64,000 nucleotides of DNA from assembly GCA_026168455.1 (NCBI GenBank), contig CM047425.1, positions 42,304,711 to 42,368,710 of the forward strand. The letters run 5' to 3'. Source of the DNA: Theocolax elegans. Its lineage: Eukaryota > Arthropoda > Insecta > Hymenoptera > Cerocephalidae. The notes beneath the pieces were generated by a model. That model saw nothing but the letters and a program-made list of their open reading frames with translations. It made no database searches and was not told the origin of the DNA. Positions 62,351-64,000 of the stretch are shown here, piece by piece (positions within the stretch are counted from its first letter, which is position 1; the number at the start of each line of letters is the position of its first letter). The translations under genes and the position numbers were made by a program.

Positions 62351-62795
62351 TGCCCGAAAGTCCTATAATAATGTTCTTTCGAATGCCGTCGAGAAAATTG
62401 ACTTATTTTCAAAAAAGAGTTTTTTTTTAATATAAAACAATATAACAAATTTGTTGCTTTCTTTTTTTAATTAATTTTTTCTATAATCAAAAATGCATAT
62501 AAATTGCATAATTATTAGTTGTACTTTATATTTTTTATTTTTTTATTGTTACATAGTGAAAAAATCGTCGACAATCTACTTTTCTCACAAATTACCGTCC
62601 GCGCTGCTAAGAGACATAACTATAAAAAAATAAATATAAAAAAATGTATAAATGTATAAACTCATCAGCTAGTAGTAAAATACAAGGAGGTTAGAATAAT
62701 TGAGGTTAGAATAACTTTTGAGCAAATAGATTCCAGTACCAAAAATTTTTTTCTGTATTCTGAAAAACATTTGCAATGTGGAATATCCCATATAT
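62351..62795. other. A+T-rich, nothing recognised
   Basis: No coding signal or repeat. Confidence 0.5.
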
Positions 62796-62796
62796 A

Positions 62797-63283
62797 TAAG
62801 GTTCTCTGTGACATCGAAGATGAAAAGAATAAATATTGATATAACTATGGAGATATGTTTTAGAGATATCCAGTAGTTCTCCTGAATTTTTTCAGATTTT
62901 TTCGGAGACATTATTTTAAGTTACAGAGAGTCAAAGTTGACATTTTAGCACTTTTTTGCACTATACGCCCATTTGTGTTGCTCCTAGGGGATGCATTTTT
63001 CTCTAAAAACATAAATCTGACTTTTTTTGTAAAATTTTCTAAATTTTTCATTAAAAATACTTTTAAAGTCATAAATGTATGCTGTCACACTCTCGTAAGC
63101 CGTTTAAACCTTAAATAGTGAAAATCAGCAATTCTGCTCTGACCTCTGGAAACCTAATGCTGTCTAAAAGATGTCTTTTTATAGTCAAAAACTGCTTATA
63201 TATTTCCAGGGTGGGTTTAAATCATTAGATCACTTATGGTCAAGATATCTGTGAAAAGTACCCGAAATATTAATACAAACTAG
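62797..63283. repeat. Single arm of the 16,566-18,221 fold-back family
   Basis: From ggttctctgtgacatcgaag to ccgaaatattaata, it parallels the left arm at 16,571-17,055 with clear divergence (for example aagaataaatattgatataac for aaaataaatattgctataac). The second arm and the rest of the first are missing; it stops before tagctaaaatgctcgcttcg. Confidence 0.8.
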
Positions 63284-63284
63284 C

Positions 63285-64000
63285 TAAAATGCTCGCTTCG
63301 CTCGCAGTTAAATAGTATTGTTAACATAATAATTCTTTACCATCAAATTACATGTAATGTAATATTCGAAATATTACTTTTTAAAAACTATTTAGTAAAA
63401 TAAATTATAGTACTAGTAATTAAATAAATATTACAATTATATAATTTGTTGGGATAAGTCCTTAATAATTAATAGATGAATGAACAGTTTTACTATTTAT
63501 ATCATTAACAATTTTTGTTATTCCCAATAATTAATTCTAATATTATTATTTACATTAATACCTGATAAACTTTATATAATTCATAATAGATCGATTCATA
63601 TTAATAAATTATTAATTATAACATTCCAATTAGAATTTAAAATACCACATGTACTAGGATGACAAATATTAGAAGTTCAAATAGAAATAACGATTTGTTT
63701 TTACAATTTTTGATATATTGTTTTGTTATATTATTTTTGATATATTGTTTACTTATATATATATATATATATATCCCCATTAAAAAATCTCACTGGAGAT
63801 CTCAGATCATATCCCAGGTAAGATGTCATACCAAAAACTCATTTCAGCAATTTTTCGTTCATTACACGTTTTAAACCTTCTTATGTCGATTGATAACTTA
63901 TTTAAGTGGGTATCATACTCAATTACAAATACAAATTTCGCACCAGAAAATAGCAGACGAAAAAACAACTAATTTATTTATAACAATTAATAAAAACAAA
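63285..64000. other. A+T-rich, nothing recognised
   Basis: A short gctcgcttcgctcgc motif stands at about 63,292-63,307 and a (TA)n run at about 63,755. Around 63,785 aaaatctcactggagatctc faintly recalls the end of the fold-back element at 33,987-35,655. Confidence 0.4.

Overview
This window reads as insect (arthropod) nuclear DNA made almost entirely of transposable elements. Supporting signs are the strong A+T bias, GT-AG introns, a TATA/TCAGTC core promoter, and families typical of insect genomes: Helitron, Polinton/Maverick, Penelope-like, piggyBac, hAT, Kolobok, and Gypsy with an envelope gene. A hymenopteran-like host is plausible but not proven. I see no intact host gene, rRNA, tRNA or CRISPR array. 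One Tudor-domain gene fragment with its own promoter and intron looks host-derived.

Layout. 0.2-6.0 kb: a decayed Helitron on the + strand (Ulp1-type peptidase, basic repeat ORF, zinc-finger/Rep region with an internal duplication, PIF1 helicase split by a small insertion). 6.6-7.0 kb: a 396-bp palindromic MITE with an 8-bp target-site duplication. 8.7-26.2 kb: a Polinton on the - strand with pVI/pX-like protein, minor-capsid-like protein, integrase with chromodomain, two small conserved proteins, packaging ATPase and DNA polymerase B. A Tudor pseudogene lies between ATPase and PolB. PolB is split by about 7.3 kb of nested repeats (a long palindrome, a Penelope-like composite, another fold-back element) and by a MITE. 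27.9-38.7 kb: a piggyBac N-terminal fragment, a Tc1/mariner-type helix-turn-helix fragment and a multi-exon hAT transposase (- strand). The hAT carries a fold-back element that in turn carries a solo LTR. 39-41 kb: small inverted-repeat elements.

41.0-62.35 kb is the main feature. A 2.6-kb Kolobok-type transposon (TTAA duplications, GGGGGTATCC termini) has its transposase split by an 18,744-bp Gypsy-lineage LTR retroelement at 42,159-60,902, on the - strand, flanked by the 4-bp duplication CGCG. The retroelement has 3.2-kb, nearly identical LTRs and a primer-binding site. Upstream of gag it has four small ORFs and a 2.3-kb leader with a motif repeated about every 160-190 bp. Gag has eight CCHC zinc knuckles. 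An in-frame UAG separates gag from two tandem retropepsin domains. Pol follows with RT, RNase H, a macro-like segment and integrase. An intact env with a splice acceptor abutting its ATG resembles chuvirus (negative-strand RNA virus) glycoproteins. Gag and env are intact, while pol carries two one-base frameshifts. This complex, recently inserted, endogenous-retrovirus-like element is the best candidate for an undescribed system here.

All family assignments come from reading motifs by eye. No database search was run.
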